Below are positions 1-12,114 of a stretch of 64,000 nucleotides of DNA, in pieces (the first letter of the stretch is position 1; every line of letters starts with the position of its first letter). Where the stretch lies: positions 248,001 to 312,000 of the forward strand of contig JAFEKR010000008.1 of NCBI GenBank assembly GCA_019022495.1. Direction: 5' to 3'. The notes beneath the pieces were generated by a model, which saw only the letters and a list, made by a program, of their open reading frames with translations, was not told the origin of the DNA and did not search any database. Made by a program: the position numbers and the translations under genes. The DNA is from Epichloe hybrida (Eukaryota; Ascomycota; Sordariomycetes; Hypocreales; Clavicipitaceae).

Positions 1-2123
1 CAGCGGACCCCTTCACCACTTTCGAACCGCATCTCGAGTACATCCAACTTGGATAATGTGAATTTGGATGACGATTATTCAACAAAGACGGAGGGTATGG
101 CCGTCGGTCGCAATTCGAACCAAGAATCTGACGTAGCTCACACGCTTCCAGTCCCTCCAAGCCCACCGCAAAAAGACTATGCCAGCAAGACCTTGTCACT
201 GAGTAGTATCACGAATGCGCTACCCGCTTTGCCTTGGTCCCCTTCAGGCGACTCTCCCCCAAAGAGTCCCGGACCGTCGATGAGCGTTGTCGCCTCCCCA
301 CCACCACCCCAACATCCTGGTCCACCGACTCGAAAACTCACGAGCCCGTTTTCCTGGTTATCACGAAACTCCACCAGTAAAGACAGAGATTCATCGTCTC
401 CACCGGCTCAAACTACAGTGCGGCGAAGCACTGCCAGCTCAATTGCCACATTGACAAGCAATCCAGAGATGATGCTCAGCACACTCGACGAGGAGAATGA
501 AGGTGTGAATGGTGCCAGTGGCTCCCAGCGGGAGAGTCTAAAGGACAGATTCAAGACACTGAGAATGCGTGAAGAAGCAGGCATCCACTCAATCCCCGGC
601 GAAATTGATGGACAAGGGGATGCCCTCGGGATAGCCAGTCTTGGCGGTGAGAGCTTGCCAGGGGACAAGAGCCAACAACAAACAGTACCGAATCCCAATC
701 CTGACTTGGCCCCCGGCACTGCGTCTGGTATCAACGCTGGGCCTTCTGCGATGCAGGAAAGCCAAGTGGATTGGGATCTCTGGCAATCGGTTGTCTACGA
801 AGGACCTGCAGCGGTAGCTCGTACCAGTCCCGAGGAGCTGAAGAGAGCCATTGCAACCGGTATTCCCAATGCAATTCGAGGCGTCATCTGGCAAGTTCTC
901 GCCCAGAGCAAAAATGAGCAACTGGAGATTTTGTACAAAGATCTTGTGGCTCGGGGCACCGACAAGGAGAAAAGAAATAGCGGCAGCACCACTACGAGCT
1001 CTTCTAGCAACCATGGAAACCCTGTCAGCACTAATGGTGGCAGCGTGAAGTCGTCTGCGTCCTCAGTACATTCCAATCAGTCAGCCGCTTACGCAAGCAC
1101 GTCACCGAGAAGTGAGAAAAGTCAGGAAGCAATCGCCAAGGCCCAGATGGCCGCTGCTACGGAGAAGAAAAAGAAGCAGAAGGAGGATGCTGCCGCAGTC
1201 CAAAAGCTGGAGAAGGTAATTCGACGCGATCTCGGCGCGCGAACCAGCTATTCCAAATACGCGGCAGCTGCTGGGCTTCAAGAAGGCTTGTTTGGCGCCT
1301 GTAAAGCGTACGCGCTCTTCGACGACGCCGTTGGCTATGCCCAGGGCATGAATTTTTTGATTATGCCACTCTTATTCAACGTAAGTTGTCATTGCATTGA
1401 CGCATGCTATTTCTGTTCCCACGATGCCATCGAGACACGACGATCATGTTACTTATTGTTTGCGACCAGATGCCTGAAGAAGAAGCGTTTTGTTTGCTTG
1501 TTCGACTGATGCACCAATACAAACTCCGTAATCTTTTTGTTCAGGACATGCCTGGGCTTCACCTTCACTTGTATCAATTCGAAAGACTTTTGGAAGATTT
1601 GGAACCTGCCTTGTACTGCCATTTGCACCGGCGAGGCATCTCATCACATTTGTACGCCACACAATGGTTCCTGACTCTCTTTTCCTACCGTTTCCCCCTG
1701 CAACTGGTCCTCCGCATCTACGACTTGATTTTCTCGGAAGGGCTTTCTGCCATTTTGCGATTTGGTATCGCACTAATGCAGAAGAATGCGACAACGTTGC
1801 TGGGAATATCTGATATGCAACAGCTCACAACGTACTTGAAGGATAAACTCTTTGATGTCTATATCGACAAGGACCCTAGCCAAGGCAGCCTTCTTGAGAA
1901 TGGATTCTTCGGAAGCTCCAGCTCGAACATGGACAAGGAGGTATATAGAGCAGATCAACTTGTCAGGGACGCTTGCGAAATCAAGATTACGCCCGAGACA
2001 TTGAAGATATATACCACCGAGTGGGAGGAAAAGACGAAGGCAGACAAGGATCGAGAAACCGAGCTGCAGGATCTCAGACTTGCCAATCAGAACTTGGCGA
2101 TTCAATTATGTAGTGTAGTGTAG
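1..2123 (+). CDS. GYP5: TBC-domain Rab GTPase-activating protein, Gyp5-like; 5'-partial and 3'-truncated
   Basis: Join of 1-1380 and 1470-2123. The frame is open to base 1, so the true start lies upstream; the first in-window ATG (97-99) is not a credible start. About 677 residues are visible. Order: Ser/Pro-rich low-complexity N-terminal region (to ~residue 255); TBC start with IPNAIRG..W (~residue 287); a Ser-rich then Lys-rich insertion (~315-400); IRRDLGAR (407-414), the arginine-finger region; YAQGM (446-450), the glutamine-finger motif; then the second half of the TBC fold and an acidic/charged tail. TBC proteins use the Arg and Gln fingers to speed GTP hydrolysis on Rab GTPases; Gyp5-type proteins act on Ypt1/Sec4-class Rabs in Golgi-to-surface traffic (family knowledge). 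The charged tail should continue as a coiled coil, but the sequence passes at ~2105 into TAGTG repeats and stops at 2121-2123. The TBC fold looks complete, so a shortened but active protein is possible. Not RIP-mutated. Confidence 0.88.
1381..1469 (+). other. Spliceosomal intron, 89 nt, phase 0
   Basis: Donor GTAAGT directly follows the ...LLFN codons at 1380, and acceptor CCAG ends at 1469. Removing it joins two segments in the same frame across the highly conserved TBC stretch (YAQGMNFLIMPLLFN then MPEEEAFCLLVRL). Reading through the intron gives a stop at 1507-1509 and nonsense residues. Size and splice signals are typical of filamentous ascomycetes. Confidence 0.93.
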
Positions 2124-2152
2124 TATGTAGTGTAGTGTAGTACAAAGCTCTA
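2106..2152. repeat. TAGTG microsatellite and end block of element G at the gene/island junction
   Basis: Two runs of TAGTG repeats separated by TATG, followed by ACAAAGCTCT. The same block closes the right end of element G (to 61498), and an inverted AGAGCTTTG opens its left end (59299). To the left is Gyp5 coding sequence; to the right is family-B gypsy sequence that aligns with 29685 onward. It is therefore read as a small leftover of a G copy at the exact break of the gene. Confidence 0.7.
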
Positions 2153-3790
2153 ATAATAGGCTAGTAGTAAGTTAGTAGTAATCTAGTGTCTAGGAAATAG
2201 GATTATACTTACTTTATTTTAATAGTAGTAGTTACCTTTAAAAGTAGCTTTAATAAGTTTAAATAGCTTATTATAAAGCTATATAATTTAAGCTAAAGTC
2301 TAGTAATATATTAGTAATAACTAGGTAAATTCTAGTTAAGAGAGATATACTATAATATAGTTTTTATTATTTTAGAAGTAATAAGCATATTTTATTAAAT
2401 AGCCTATTAAATATTAGCTATAAAGAAGTAGTAAGTAAGTAAAGAAGTTATACTTAAAGATTTATTATATTTAGCTAGGAAGGTTTTTTTATTAATAAGG
2501 TATTCTAGAATCTTATAAGTACTATTTTTTAGGAGGATATTTTATATTACTACTTACTAATAATAGTGTATATATAGAATCTTCTTTAAAGTTATTTTAC
2601 TTGTAGTAAGTTAGTAATAAAGATACTATAAGGATATAATAAACTTATAATAAGATTTTAGAAGAAGTTTACTTTAGAGAAGACTTTATAGGAGACTTTA
2701 TAGGAGATTTCTTAGTTAATAAATCTTCTTAAGGTATTAATAAAGGTAGAGTTTAGGTATAAGACTTAGATATAATAGACTAGCTATAAGTTAGCTATAA
2801 TAAACTAGATAGGGAAGTTATGCTAATAAGAGTATAAACTTATAAGCTAGATAAGGGTAAGAAACTAAGATAAATAAGGATAGATAATAATAATAATTAG
2901 GGACTAAAAGAGGTTAGTAACTACTAAGTAATAGTAATAAGAGAGCTACTGCTTAGCTAGTAAGGGTAACTTATAAGGTTAAGGGATATTATAAAAGAAA
3001 GGAAAAGTGTAAAAGGGAGGAAAAATTAGTCTCTTTTATATTAACCCTAGACCCCTGAAGTAATCTAATGCACTATATATAGGTGATTTATAAATTATAA
3101 TAATAACTATTAGCACTGCTAAACGCATACATGCCTAATAGCTATAGGCTTATAGTAACTATAACATAAGCCCTCTAGTTAGACTATTTAAAACCCTAGT
3201 ATTAGGTACCTTGTTTATTTAACTAATTATAAAAATTAATATAGGTTATTTATATTATTTCTTCTAGCTATATAATAGGTAATAATATTTATTTTACTAT
3301 AGTAAAGCTATGTAAGGGCTACTGTTAGAACATTACTAACTATAATAAGGGGTTGTTTTTAATTAGTAGTATTATTATTATTATTTCTTTTTATTTACCT
3401 ATACGTCTAAATATAAGGTACCTTATCTTATTTTCCTTATAAAGCTTTAATATAGTAACTATGCCCTAAGTAAGTAACTTATTTTATAATTAAGGTTAAT
3501 TATATATAGGGGGGGTATTATATTAGGAGTGTAAAGGTTAAAGATAGGATATTTATTAAAGTAAGTCTTTAGAGAACCTTTAGGCTATATAAATAATAAA
3601 GAGGCTAGCTAGCTATAAGATAGCTATGTGCTTATAAAGTAAGGTATTTATTAAAGACTATATATATTATTAGTACTAGGTTAGAGATTAAAACCTTTAC
3701 GCACCCGCCCCTAGCTAGCATCTATCTAGCAGCGACTGCGATAGTCTTAGCTATCACTTCGTTCTTAACCTTTCGGTGCAAGCCGTGACA
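2153..3790 (+). mobile_element. Gypsy family B, 3' fragment with 3' LTR
   Basis: Aligns by eye with the 3' non-coding part and 3' LTR of full-length B1 (29687-31318), including the G-rich polypurine tract just before the LTR (3510-3516). The upstream gag-pol is missing; the left end is the junction with the G remnant. Strong RIP except in the last ~80 bases. Confidence 0.85.
3521..3790 (+). repeat. LTR of gypsy family B (270 bp)
   Basis: Starts TATTAGGAGTG (RIP form of TGTTAGGAGCG) and ends GTGCAAGCCGTGACA. Same length as the LTRs at 22869, 23439, 31049, 46996, 54609 and 62764. The outer (right) end keeps CpG and CpA sites. Confidence 0.9.
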
Positions 3791-4599
3791 ACTTCTCTAT
3801 AAACCTTATATTCTATAAGGGCCTAGGTAAGAGAAAGACACTTAAGGTATAATTCTCTATAAGTCTTATAGAAATAACCTATTAGTACTATACTTTCCCT
3901 TTCTCTTTAGTATATACTAATAATTATAGCTTAAATTACTTACTCCTTAAGGTCCTAAGTATAATATTCCTTATAATAAGTATATTTAAGTAAGCCTTAT
4001 AAGTAAGGGTAACTTAGGTTATTACTTTAAGGTTAAGTCTAGATAATCTTAGAGATATTACTTATATAAGGTTAGTAATTACTATTACTTACCTTTATAT
4101 AATGCTTATATTCCCCTTACTAAGCAAATATTATTAGCGCTAGATAAAGACACTAAGGTAAGGCGCATTTAATTATAATTTTCTTTAATTCTTTACTTAT
4201 ATATATATAGATAGTAAAGTAATACTATAAGGCACTATAACTCTAATTAAAACTTATTATAAAGCTAGATTTTATATATAGTAAGGTTATTAATCTAAGT
4301 ATTAAGGCTAAGGATACTACTAAGGGCTCCTTAGTAATAGTTAAGGAGAAGGTAACTATAGTAATAGCCTAACTTAAGGAGGTTATTTACTTCCTTATAT
4401 AAGTTTATTTCCTTTATCTAGTATAGTGTTTATACGCGTGTTTTTACGTAATAGTATTTTAAAGTCTTTATTTTATTAATCCTATTTACCTTAGTAGCGC
4501 TTTGCTTACTAAGGAGGAGGCCTTTATATATTTCTAGGGTAATTAATTTCATGCCCCCTTATTAACATACCTATAATTCCTTTATAACTTATACGCTTT
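3791..4599. other. AT-rich RIP-mutated DNA, probably 3' end of copia D
   Basis: No reading frame of note on either strand. It lies between the B LTR and the recognisable C-terminal codons of copia D, so the 3' untranslated part and LTR of D would be expected here, but I could not find a paired LTR. Confidence 0.35.
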
Positions 4600-5264
4600 A
4601 AATATTATATATTATATATAAATTTATAAGACTAAGCATAGATCTAAAGCATTTAAAGTGCTAATAATTTAATGCCTTTGTGAATCCATTAGTAAGTATC
4701 TTTTCTATTAGTAAATACGTGATTTTAAAGCTTTCTTCCTTAAATTCTTACTTTAACTATATATTATAAATATTAATATAATGTAATTAAGTATTTAATT
4801 ATTTACTCTTATTAAGTATAAGCTAAATTATTTATTAATTATTATAATTAATAACCTAGTCTTTATAGGTATTAAATTTAATATCTTTAAATAAGTACTA
4901 TAGACTTATAGTCTCCTTTACTACCTATTATAAAGTAAGTAATTTAGCCTTTATTATAGATATAGTTACTATTATTTAGTATATAGCTTTCTAAATAATT
5001 AGTTTACTAAAGAGAGTAATTAAGTATTCTTATAATAATTTATAAGTCTTAAGATTATTTATAAAGAAAGTATTACTTAAGATTTAAAGAGCTTAAAGTT
5101 TAGTAGTTATACTATAGCTTAGCGTGAGTTTGCTTATAATAAGTAAGTAGTAAATAGCTTAGTTTACTACTTTTATATACTTTAGTCCTAGATTTATAAG
5201 GTATTATAATAACTTTACTACTATAAAAGTAATATTAGGTTTAATTATAATTATAGTATATAGG
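4600..5264 (-). pseudogene. Copia D polyprotein, RNase H and C-terminal end (RIP-mutated)
   Basis: On the minus strand a stop-filled frame keeps the C-terminal hallmarks of Ty1/copia RNase H: a region like HI..RYH.I (about 4740-4830) and then a GFTKAL block (about 4650-4690), the usual 'ADGLTKAL' ending. It is the downstream half of D; the upstream half resumes at 12115 after the inserted copia C. Stops are TAA/TAG at former Gln/Trp codons. Function is lost. Confidence 0.65.
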
Positions 5265-5269
5265 ATTAA
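5265..5269. repeat. Target-site duplication ATTAA, left copy (element C)
   Basis: ATTAA directly before the TG of the left LTR; repeated at 12110-12114 directly after the CA of the right LTR. Confidence 0.85.
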
Positions 5270-5555
5270 TGTTAGTTCCACCAAGGAACGTTGTACTAGT
5301 GCAACGAGGTTAAATTCAATAAAGTTAATGATAATAGCTAATAACTAAGAGAAGAGAAGAGGGAGAAGGAGAGGAATCTAGCTAGAAGAGAAGGTAAGTA
5401 AAAAGGGGGAAAAGTAAGGCTATAGTGCGGTGCCACTACTAACGGAGCGGGGTAGCTTGCAATGCATTTAATCGCATTACATGCATCCCTTTAGTAGCTT
5501 TACTCTTTAGCTATAGTTAGACTATCTATTATCTAAGGGTCTAAAGAAAGCTACA
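5270..5555 (-). repeat. LTR of copia C, downstream (3') copy
   Basis: 286 bp, from TGTTAGTTCCACC to GAAAGCTACA (RIP form of GGAAGCCACA) on the plus strand. The outward left end keeps CA and CG sites; the inward right end is RIP-mutated. Confidence 0.88.
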
Positions 5556-5759
5556 CTAGCACTCTCTCTTTTCTTTATAGCTAAAGGAGCCTAAAAACAT
5601 AATAAAAATTAGATTAAAGGAAAGTGTATATAAGTAAATCCCTTAATAGGAATTCACAGTTCTTATTAGCTATTATAGCTTTAGTTATTCTAATTAACCT
5701 AGTTATTATAGTCTATACCTATATACTTATTATATTAATCCTCCCCTCTGCCTAACCTC

Positions 5760-8700
5760 GCAGGTCTCTTAACCTATCCTTTCACACAAATTATTAATTC
5801 ATTTAAATTAATTAAGGTTAAAAGGGCTAAATTTGGCAATGCCTTTATTATTACATTAGCTAGATTATTGCTACTATTAATCTATCTAACTTTATAGACT
5901 TCCTTTCTCTTATATAACTACTAAAGGGCTATAATATTAATTATTAGCTACTTCTCTTTTATTATACCTAGCTTTATAAGGCATTTATATAATAAGAAAG
6001 AGTCTGTATAAAGAATTATTAGGATCTAAGGCATCTTTAATTAGTCTATGATTATTTAAAGGGTTATAAATATTACGTATATAATATTAGCACCTTAAAC
6101 TATACTATATAGCTTAGATATAAGTGCTCTATAGGTTATATGCTTGCTTTTTATAGAGCTATATATAATAATATTCCCTTTTAAGATAAGGGTATTATTA
6201 TCCTTTATTACTTTATTACTAATTATAATAATGTATTTAATCTATAAGCTTAAATCTTTATTATTAGTAAGGGACTTATCTATAAATACAAAGAGCTTTG
6301 CTTCTTTAAGAGTTAAGGGGATATACTATAATCCCTACTACTAATACTTAATTTACTACTTAAGGCGTTTATTAAGTTATAAGATATTAGTAGCAGAGAG
6401 TTCTTAGTGTTATATAGTAATTAATAAGTTATATAATACCTCTAGTTAATAGACTATCGCAATATAACTTCCTTAGGCTCTTTGCTTTACGTAATCTTGC
6501 CTTACTATTAGTAATTAAGGGTTAATTTCCTTAATCTTCTAACTTTAGCCCTTTTAGGTTAGGGTTAGGGAGTTATTAGTATTCTAGGTTAAGATATAGC
6601 TATTAAAGATAAGGGGATTTATAGTTATAAGGTATTGTTTTTCTTTAGCTATAAACTTTACCTTTTAGAGCTCTTTTTTTTCTTTCTTAAAGAAGTTATT
6701 ATTACTAAGGCCTAGTGTATTATCTATTTATATCCCTATAATACTAAAGAGGTTTTTGTTATTTAGGGCTATAATTAGTAAGCAAGGATTATATATTAAG
6801 GTTATTATATTAAGATTATCCCTATAGTAATAAAAATATATTACTTACTAGTAGGTTCTAGCCTTTATGATCCTATAGAGGGGCTTAATAACCTCTATTA
6901 TTATGCCTTTTAGAAAGAGGTATATAATTTGCTTTAGTAACTTTATAATAATTAGCCTATTTAGGGTTATTTAGGATTAAACGTAAGCTTATGTAATGTC
7001 TTATAGCTAAAGGTAAATTCCCTTTTGCTTTAATAATAGAGCAAGGGCTATAATAATCCGTTAGCTTAATTACTATATTATTAGTAATTAGGTTAAGATA
7101 GCCTCTTTTCCTCTGTTATTATGCCCTTATATAATAAGGCGTGATTTCTTATATAGTATTTTAGTGCCTTTACCTTTAATCTCTTAGACTATATAAGAAT
7201 TAAAGATCTAGTAGCCTTTATGCTTTACTAGATTAAATATTATAAATCTAAACATATTATAAGCTTATAATGTGTTAATCTTAGCTTAATTAGATTATTT
7301 AAAGAGGCTCCCTAGGGTTATAATCTTTCTCTCTTAGTAAAGTTAAAGGGTAAGGTTTTAGTTAGCCTTTTCTTTTACTATAAGAAATGCTATATTTAGT
7401 ACTTCTCTAGCTATAATCTCCTTAATTAATACTTTCTCTTAGTCTTTATTAATAAATATAAGGGGCTTTATAAGTCTAATAAGCTCCTTAGGATTATAAA
7501 CCTAGGCCTTAATTACCTTTGCTTTTACTTCCTTAAGGCTACTAGCTTTATAGCTTCCTATAGGGGTAGCTTTAGTTACCTTAAGGCTTACTATAAGTTC
7601 TTTAACTCTATAGCTTTCTATAGGATTACCTTTAGCCTTAATGGCCTCTATAAGCTTCTTTATACCCTTATTAATAAAGAATTAAACTATAAGGTTTTTC
7701 CTTAGCTTCCCTTACTTTCTCTTAACTAGTATCTTTTCCTTTTTTTCCTTTACCTTACTACCCTTTATAGGTAGCTTATTCCCCTAGGCCCCCTTAGCCC
7801 TTTCTTATAATAGGACTATAGTGTTAAAGGAGGCTATAGTATAGGAAAGGGCTATATTATAGGCAGGGACCTCTAGGCCTAGGTTATACTCCCTAATATC
7901 CTAAAGGCTTTACTTATTAGCCCTTATATACTATAAGTCCTTATAGTATAGATTTACTACTATAAAGTAAAACTTAGCTAGGCTATAGGGTATCTTAACT
8001 ATATAAGTCTCTCTATTAGTAGCTAATAGCTTATAAGGGCTATGCTATTTACCTTTTTCTCTTTATATATATATATTAGCTTATAGTAATAGCTAATATA
8101 TTAGTAATATATTAGGGCTATTCTAGGCGCTAAGGGCCTTATAAACCTGCCTCTTAGCTAGGTAATAGCGGACTTTATTAGTTACTTTCTAAATTACTTT
8201 AGCTTATTAAATAATAAAGACACTTAGTAATAACTTATCTATTATCTATAGGTAAGCTCTAAAGACTAATAAGGTTAGTATAAGGCTATTAAGGCTTACT
8301 AAGTTATTAATAGCTTTAATAGCTATCTAGAGTTACTACTTAGGAGTAATTTCCTTACTAATTAAGTCTATAATAATATTATAAGCCTAGCAAAGAGGTC
8401 TATAATATCTCTTAACCTTTCTAATGCTATTATAGGCTTTAATAGGTATCTTATTAATATTAATTAACATTAAGTAAGCATAATACCTAAATTTAGCTAA
8501 GGTAAAGTTATTACTAGCATTATAAATAATCTAGTCTAGAGGGCCTAGATATATATTAATCTAGCACTCTTTAATTATATTCTAGATATTATAAGCTTTC
8601 TACTTCTTAGGGTTAAGGAATTAGGCCGCTTAAAATAAGGTTACTAAATTAATAATATAAAGGACTAGCTAGCTATTAATCTATATAATATTAACAATAA

Positions 8701-9300
8701 TCTTATAGTTAAAGTTATAGTTATCTTTAAGGGAGAATTTAAACTAGCTAGGGGCTTTTCTATTTATCTAATAATAGTGATAGACTTTAGTTAGCTTCTT
8801 AATTATATAATATTTAATGTTATAACTAGCTTATTAAAGAATCTTTATAAGCTATTAAATTAAGGAATAACTAAACCTTTAGTGAAGTTAATAAATCTCT
8901 CCTTTTAATAGGTAAAAAGCAGTGGTTTCTCTTGCCTTTAGAAGCTACTAAGGGTAGCCCTATTTACGCATAATAGGTATAGTCTTATTATTTTAAATTA
9001 ATATATTAGTAAGGTTATTAATCTTAACCTTTATTTTATCTATATTAGTAAGGGAAAAGAGAAAGGGTGTAATAGTGTTAAGGATATAGAAGTTAATTTA
9101 GCTAAGCTTTATAAGCATATAGATAACGCCGCGTGTTATTACTAATCTAGCACTAAAGTAAATAACTTCTAGGTTATAAGGTTTAATTATTAATAATGGC
9201 ATTAATCTTAGCAAGGCTTTAGCTTATGCTAGACTAGTAGTTAATTAGCCTAAGGCTCCTATATCTAGTATAATTTCTCTAAAGATCTCTTTAGAATAGT
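5760..9300 (-). pseudogene. Copia C pol (integrase, RT, RNase H), RIP-mutated
   Basis: Minus-strand frame interrupted by many TAA/TAG stops. Readable landmarks from downstream to upstream: RNase H end with YTDSFLLY.CL.KLG and NPANVITKALP (about 5830-6000); NNKDLSLQI and YSSIKSKHITYRAL (about 6150-6290); QRA.GSYIA near 6450 (RT/RNase H linker); IDN, the former catalytic TDD, near 6740; PLYRI..A.T (former PLYGIPEAGTHW) near 6880. This set marks a fungal Ty1/copia clade. The integrase part further upstream is too decayed to place residues. No function expected. Confidence 0.75.
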
Positions 9301-9399
9301 ATCCTTTAGAGGTATAATAAATTAAATTATCTTTATTAGAAGCCTCTTTAAGGTATAGCTCTTACTTAAGTAAGGCATGTTAAAAAGCTTAATTCTTAA

Positions 9400-10950
9400 G
9401 CGTTATAAGGATATTAACATTATCTATTATTTATAATCCTATGTAAAAGAATTATATAATACTAAGTTATGCCTTTAATAATAGTTTCTTCTTAATATTA
9501 TTATTACTATTATCTTAGTCCTAAGTAAAGGCCTTAAGCTATATTTCCTAGTCTTCTATTTTCTCTTTATTATTACTATTATTTCCTTTAAATAAAATAA
9601 GGAATACCTAAAACTTCTTCTTTATAGGAGGTAAATAATAGTTCTTACTAGCTTACTACCTCTCTTTCTCTTTCTAATATTTAGCATTAGTGTAGTTTAA
9701 TAACTAGTAGCTACTCTTACTATAGATAAAGTATTACTTAGGTTATCTAGAGTTACTATAATAACCTTCTTTTCCTTAGTCTCTTTAATTCTATTAGCTA
9801 TATTAGTAATCTATAAATATTACCTTTAATAGGTCTTTATTTTAATACTAGTAGTACTAGTTACTTCTTATATTACTCTCTGTAATTATAATTAATTTAT
9901 AAAGGTTACTAGTAAGGTTCTTAAAGCCTAGTGTGTGTATATACTCTATTACCTAATATTTAGGGATACTAGAGACTATATTTAAGGTTTACTTATAGAG
10001 CTTTATATTTACTATATTAGAGAGGTATAGCCCTTTATAAACTCTCTTTAAGGTAGTTAATAAAATCTTAAGGCACTTAAGCTTAGTCTTATTAGGGTTT
10101 TAAGTAATAATATTCTTAAGAGTTATATTACTTTATTTATATTAGTAAAATTATTAATTACTCTTTATCTTAAAGTATTAATAGATATTTATAATTATCT
10201 CTTTATATAAGAGGTTCTTATTAGTAAGGTAATTAAGAAAGTGCTATTTTGTATTTTCTATTAATATAATAGGGAATACTTTACTAAAATATAACTTAAG
10301 GAGGTTAATTTAGTTATACTTACTCTTAAAGAGCATAAGCTTTAGCAAGAGAAAGTTATATAGCTTTTTACTATAATAGTTACTATCCTTATATATTTTT
10401 ATAAGCTTAGAGATTTTCTTTATAATTTACTTATTAAAAGGAAGGTATTAGAAAGGGAAATTAAACTATTAAGGGTTAAGCTCCTAATATAACTAAGATT
10501 ATTATAGGGGTTCTTATAGAGAATATAGTAATTATTCCCTTTAGGAGCTAGGAACATTAGGTAAGGTCTTTATAGTAATAGCCTATAGAGGTTATATTTA
10601 AGGTAGTTTAAAGGATCTTAACCTTTCTTCTAGCTAATAAGGTATTAAGGTTTAATAAAGCACTTCTTTAAGTAATACTAGGATTAGATATCCTAGGCCT
10701 TATTTAATAAGAACGCTATAATCTTATAAAGAGTTATATAGCTCTCTTATAATGTCCTTATTTGCTCTTTTAAAGGTATTCTTAAAATAGCCTTTAAAGT
10801 TCTCTTAGAATAATTCCTAGAGGTTATTATCTCTCTAGCCCTAATGCTTACTAAGGTTAATAAACCCTATAATATAATTATTAAGCTTAGGCTATATAGT
10901 AGTCTTAGGATCTAGATTATTAGATTCTTTCTAATCTCTTATAAGCTTAC
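9400..10950 (-). pseudogene. Copia C gag-like region, RIP-mutated
   Basis: Lies between the leader minisatellite and the pol remnant on the minus strand and is duplicated, inverted, at 15340-16926 in C'. The frame is stop-filled but keeps long runs of in-frame residues, and its position matches a capsid gene. Assignment rests on position and on conservation between the two copies; no zinc knuckle was recognised. Confidence 0.5.
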
Positions 10951-11194
10951 TAGTAAGTGATTATAGATATAGTAAGAGTTTATTCTCTTAAAGTCTTTTA
11001 AGGATAGTTATCTTTAAAGATACTTATAGGGGTTTAGAGAAAAGAGGCGTGTTTTAGGGAGTGCCCCTTATTATTCTTTTGCCCTCTAGTTCTATCCCTC
11101 TAGTAATGTTAGTCTTAAATTAATAAGGCTAATAAAAATAAGGTAAAAGTGCTATAATTAACATAATAAAGCCTAGAGCTTTGCTTATAAAATA

Positions 11195-11310
11195 AGTAAA
11201 ATAAATAGGATAAACAAGATAAACAGGATAGAATAAACAGGATAAACAAAATAGGATAAATAGGATTAGTAGGATTAATAGGATTAATAGGATAAATAGA
11301 GGGAAATAAC
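11195..11310. repeat. Degenerate 9-bp minisatellite in the leader of copia C
   Basis: Tandem GGATTAATA / GGATAAACA-type units between the 5' LTR and gag. The C' copy has the inverse (CCTATTAAT-type units) at about 15045-15160. The repeat yields an 85-codon hydrophobic Ile/Asn/Pro/Leu reading frame on the minus strand (11115-11372) that is not a credible gene. Confidence 0.75.
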
Positions 11311-11823
11311 AAAAAATAATAGAAAAAGTATAAAAGAGGGAAAAATAGCAAAAAGAGAGAAGAGTAAGCCATAAAGATAGTGCAAAAGCAGAAATAACTT
11401 AATATTTAAAACACTAAGGTATAAAAAGCTATAAAGAGAGAAGAGGGGTTATAAAGAGAGTGTAGAAGGAGGTTATATAGGTTAGCTAGCTTAGCTAAGG
11501 ATTGTTTTTAATATTAGGTTTAAATAAAATACCTTATAGTAATAGATTTAGTTATTTAGTTAGTTTTCTTATAATAGATAATAAGATTAATAATTAACTA
11601 AATATCCTAAAGGCCTAAGAGTTAATAGATTAATCTCTTAGAAGTCTAATAAGCCTATTACTAGGATTCTAGTCTATCTTCCTTTAGCACACTCTATAGT
11701 TATGCCTCTTTACTATAATAACTATTAATTTAGCATAACAAGGGGTAGTAACTATAGCATTTATAAAAATGTCTTTTCTTATAATACCTAACTTATCTAT
11801 AGTTATAGTTAACTACTAATTAG

Positions 11824-12109
11824 TATTAGTTTTACTAAGGAACGTTATACTAGTATAATAAGGTTAAATTTAATAAAGTTAATAATAATAGCTAATAACT
11901 AAGAGAAGAGAAAAGGGAGAAGGAGAGGAATCTAGCTAGAAGAGAAGGTAAGTAAAAAGGGGGAAAAGTAAGGCTATAGTATAGTGCTACTGCTAATAGA
12001 GTGAGGTAGCTTATAATGTATTTAATCGCATTGCGTGCATCCCTTTGGTGGCTCTACTCTTTGGCCACGGTCGGACTATCTATTGTCCGAGGGTCCGAAG
12101 GAAGCCACA
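11824..12109 (-). repeat. LTR of copia C, upstream (5') copy
   Basis: 286 bp, the partner of 5270-5555. The inner left end is RIP-mutated (TATTAGTTTTACT) while the outer right end is intact (GTCCGAAGGAAGCCACA): the mirror image of the other LTR. Confidence 0.9.
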
Positions 12110-12114
12110 ATTAA
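12110..12114. repeat. Target-site duplication ATTAA, right copy (element C)
   Basis: Matches 5265-5269 exactly. Confidence 0.85.

Larger units (their letters stand above)
5270..12109 (-). mobile_element. Ty1/copia retrotransposon C, full length, minus orientation
   Basis: Complete 6.84 kb insertion: two 286-bp LTRs in direct orientation, 5-bp target-site duplication ATTAA, gag and pol remnants on the minus strand in the order LTR (right), leader, gag, pol, LTR (left). It sits inside copia D. Heavy RIP in the interior; the outer ~100 bases at both ends are nearly free of it. A second, partial copy (C') lies inverted at 14232-16926. Confidence 0.9.

Noticed and set aside
49..99. TTG at 49 or ATG at 97 as the start of the Rab-GAP gene
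   Set aside because: The frame is open to base 1 with the same Ser/Pro-rich composition, so the start lies before the window.
1404..1469. Reading the second gene segment as a separate gene starting at 1404
   Set aside because: 1381-1469 has intron signals and joining at 1380/1470 restores the conserved TBC sequence in frame.
2106..2152. TAGTG repeats considered as a telomere or subtelomere
   Set aside because: Not the TTAGGG type of filamentous fungi, only short runs, and coding DNA lies on one side with long transposon DNA on the other.
6144..6344. 66-codon plus-strand reading frame
   Set aside because: Antisense to the copia C RNase H remnant; AT-rich chance frame.
11115..11372. 85-codon hydrophobic minus-strand reading frame resembling a small membrane protein
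   Set aside because: It is made by the 9-bp GGATTAATA-type minisatellite in the leader of copia C; composition is simply the repeat translated, and it overlaps no conserved start.
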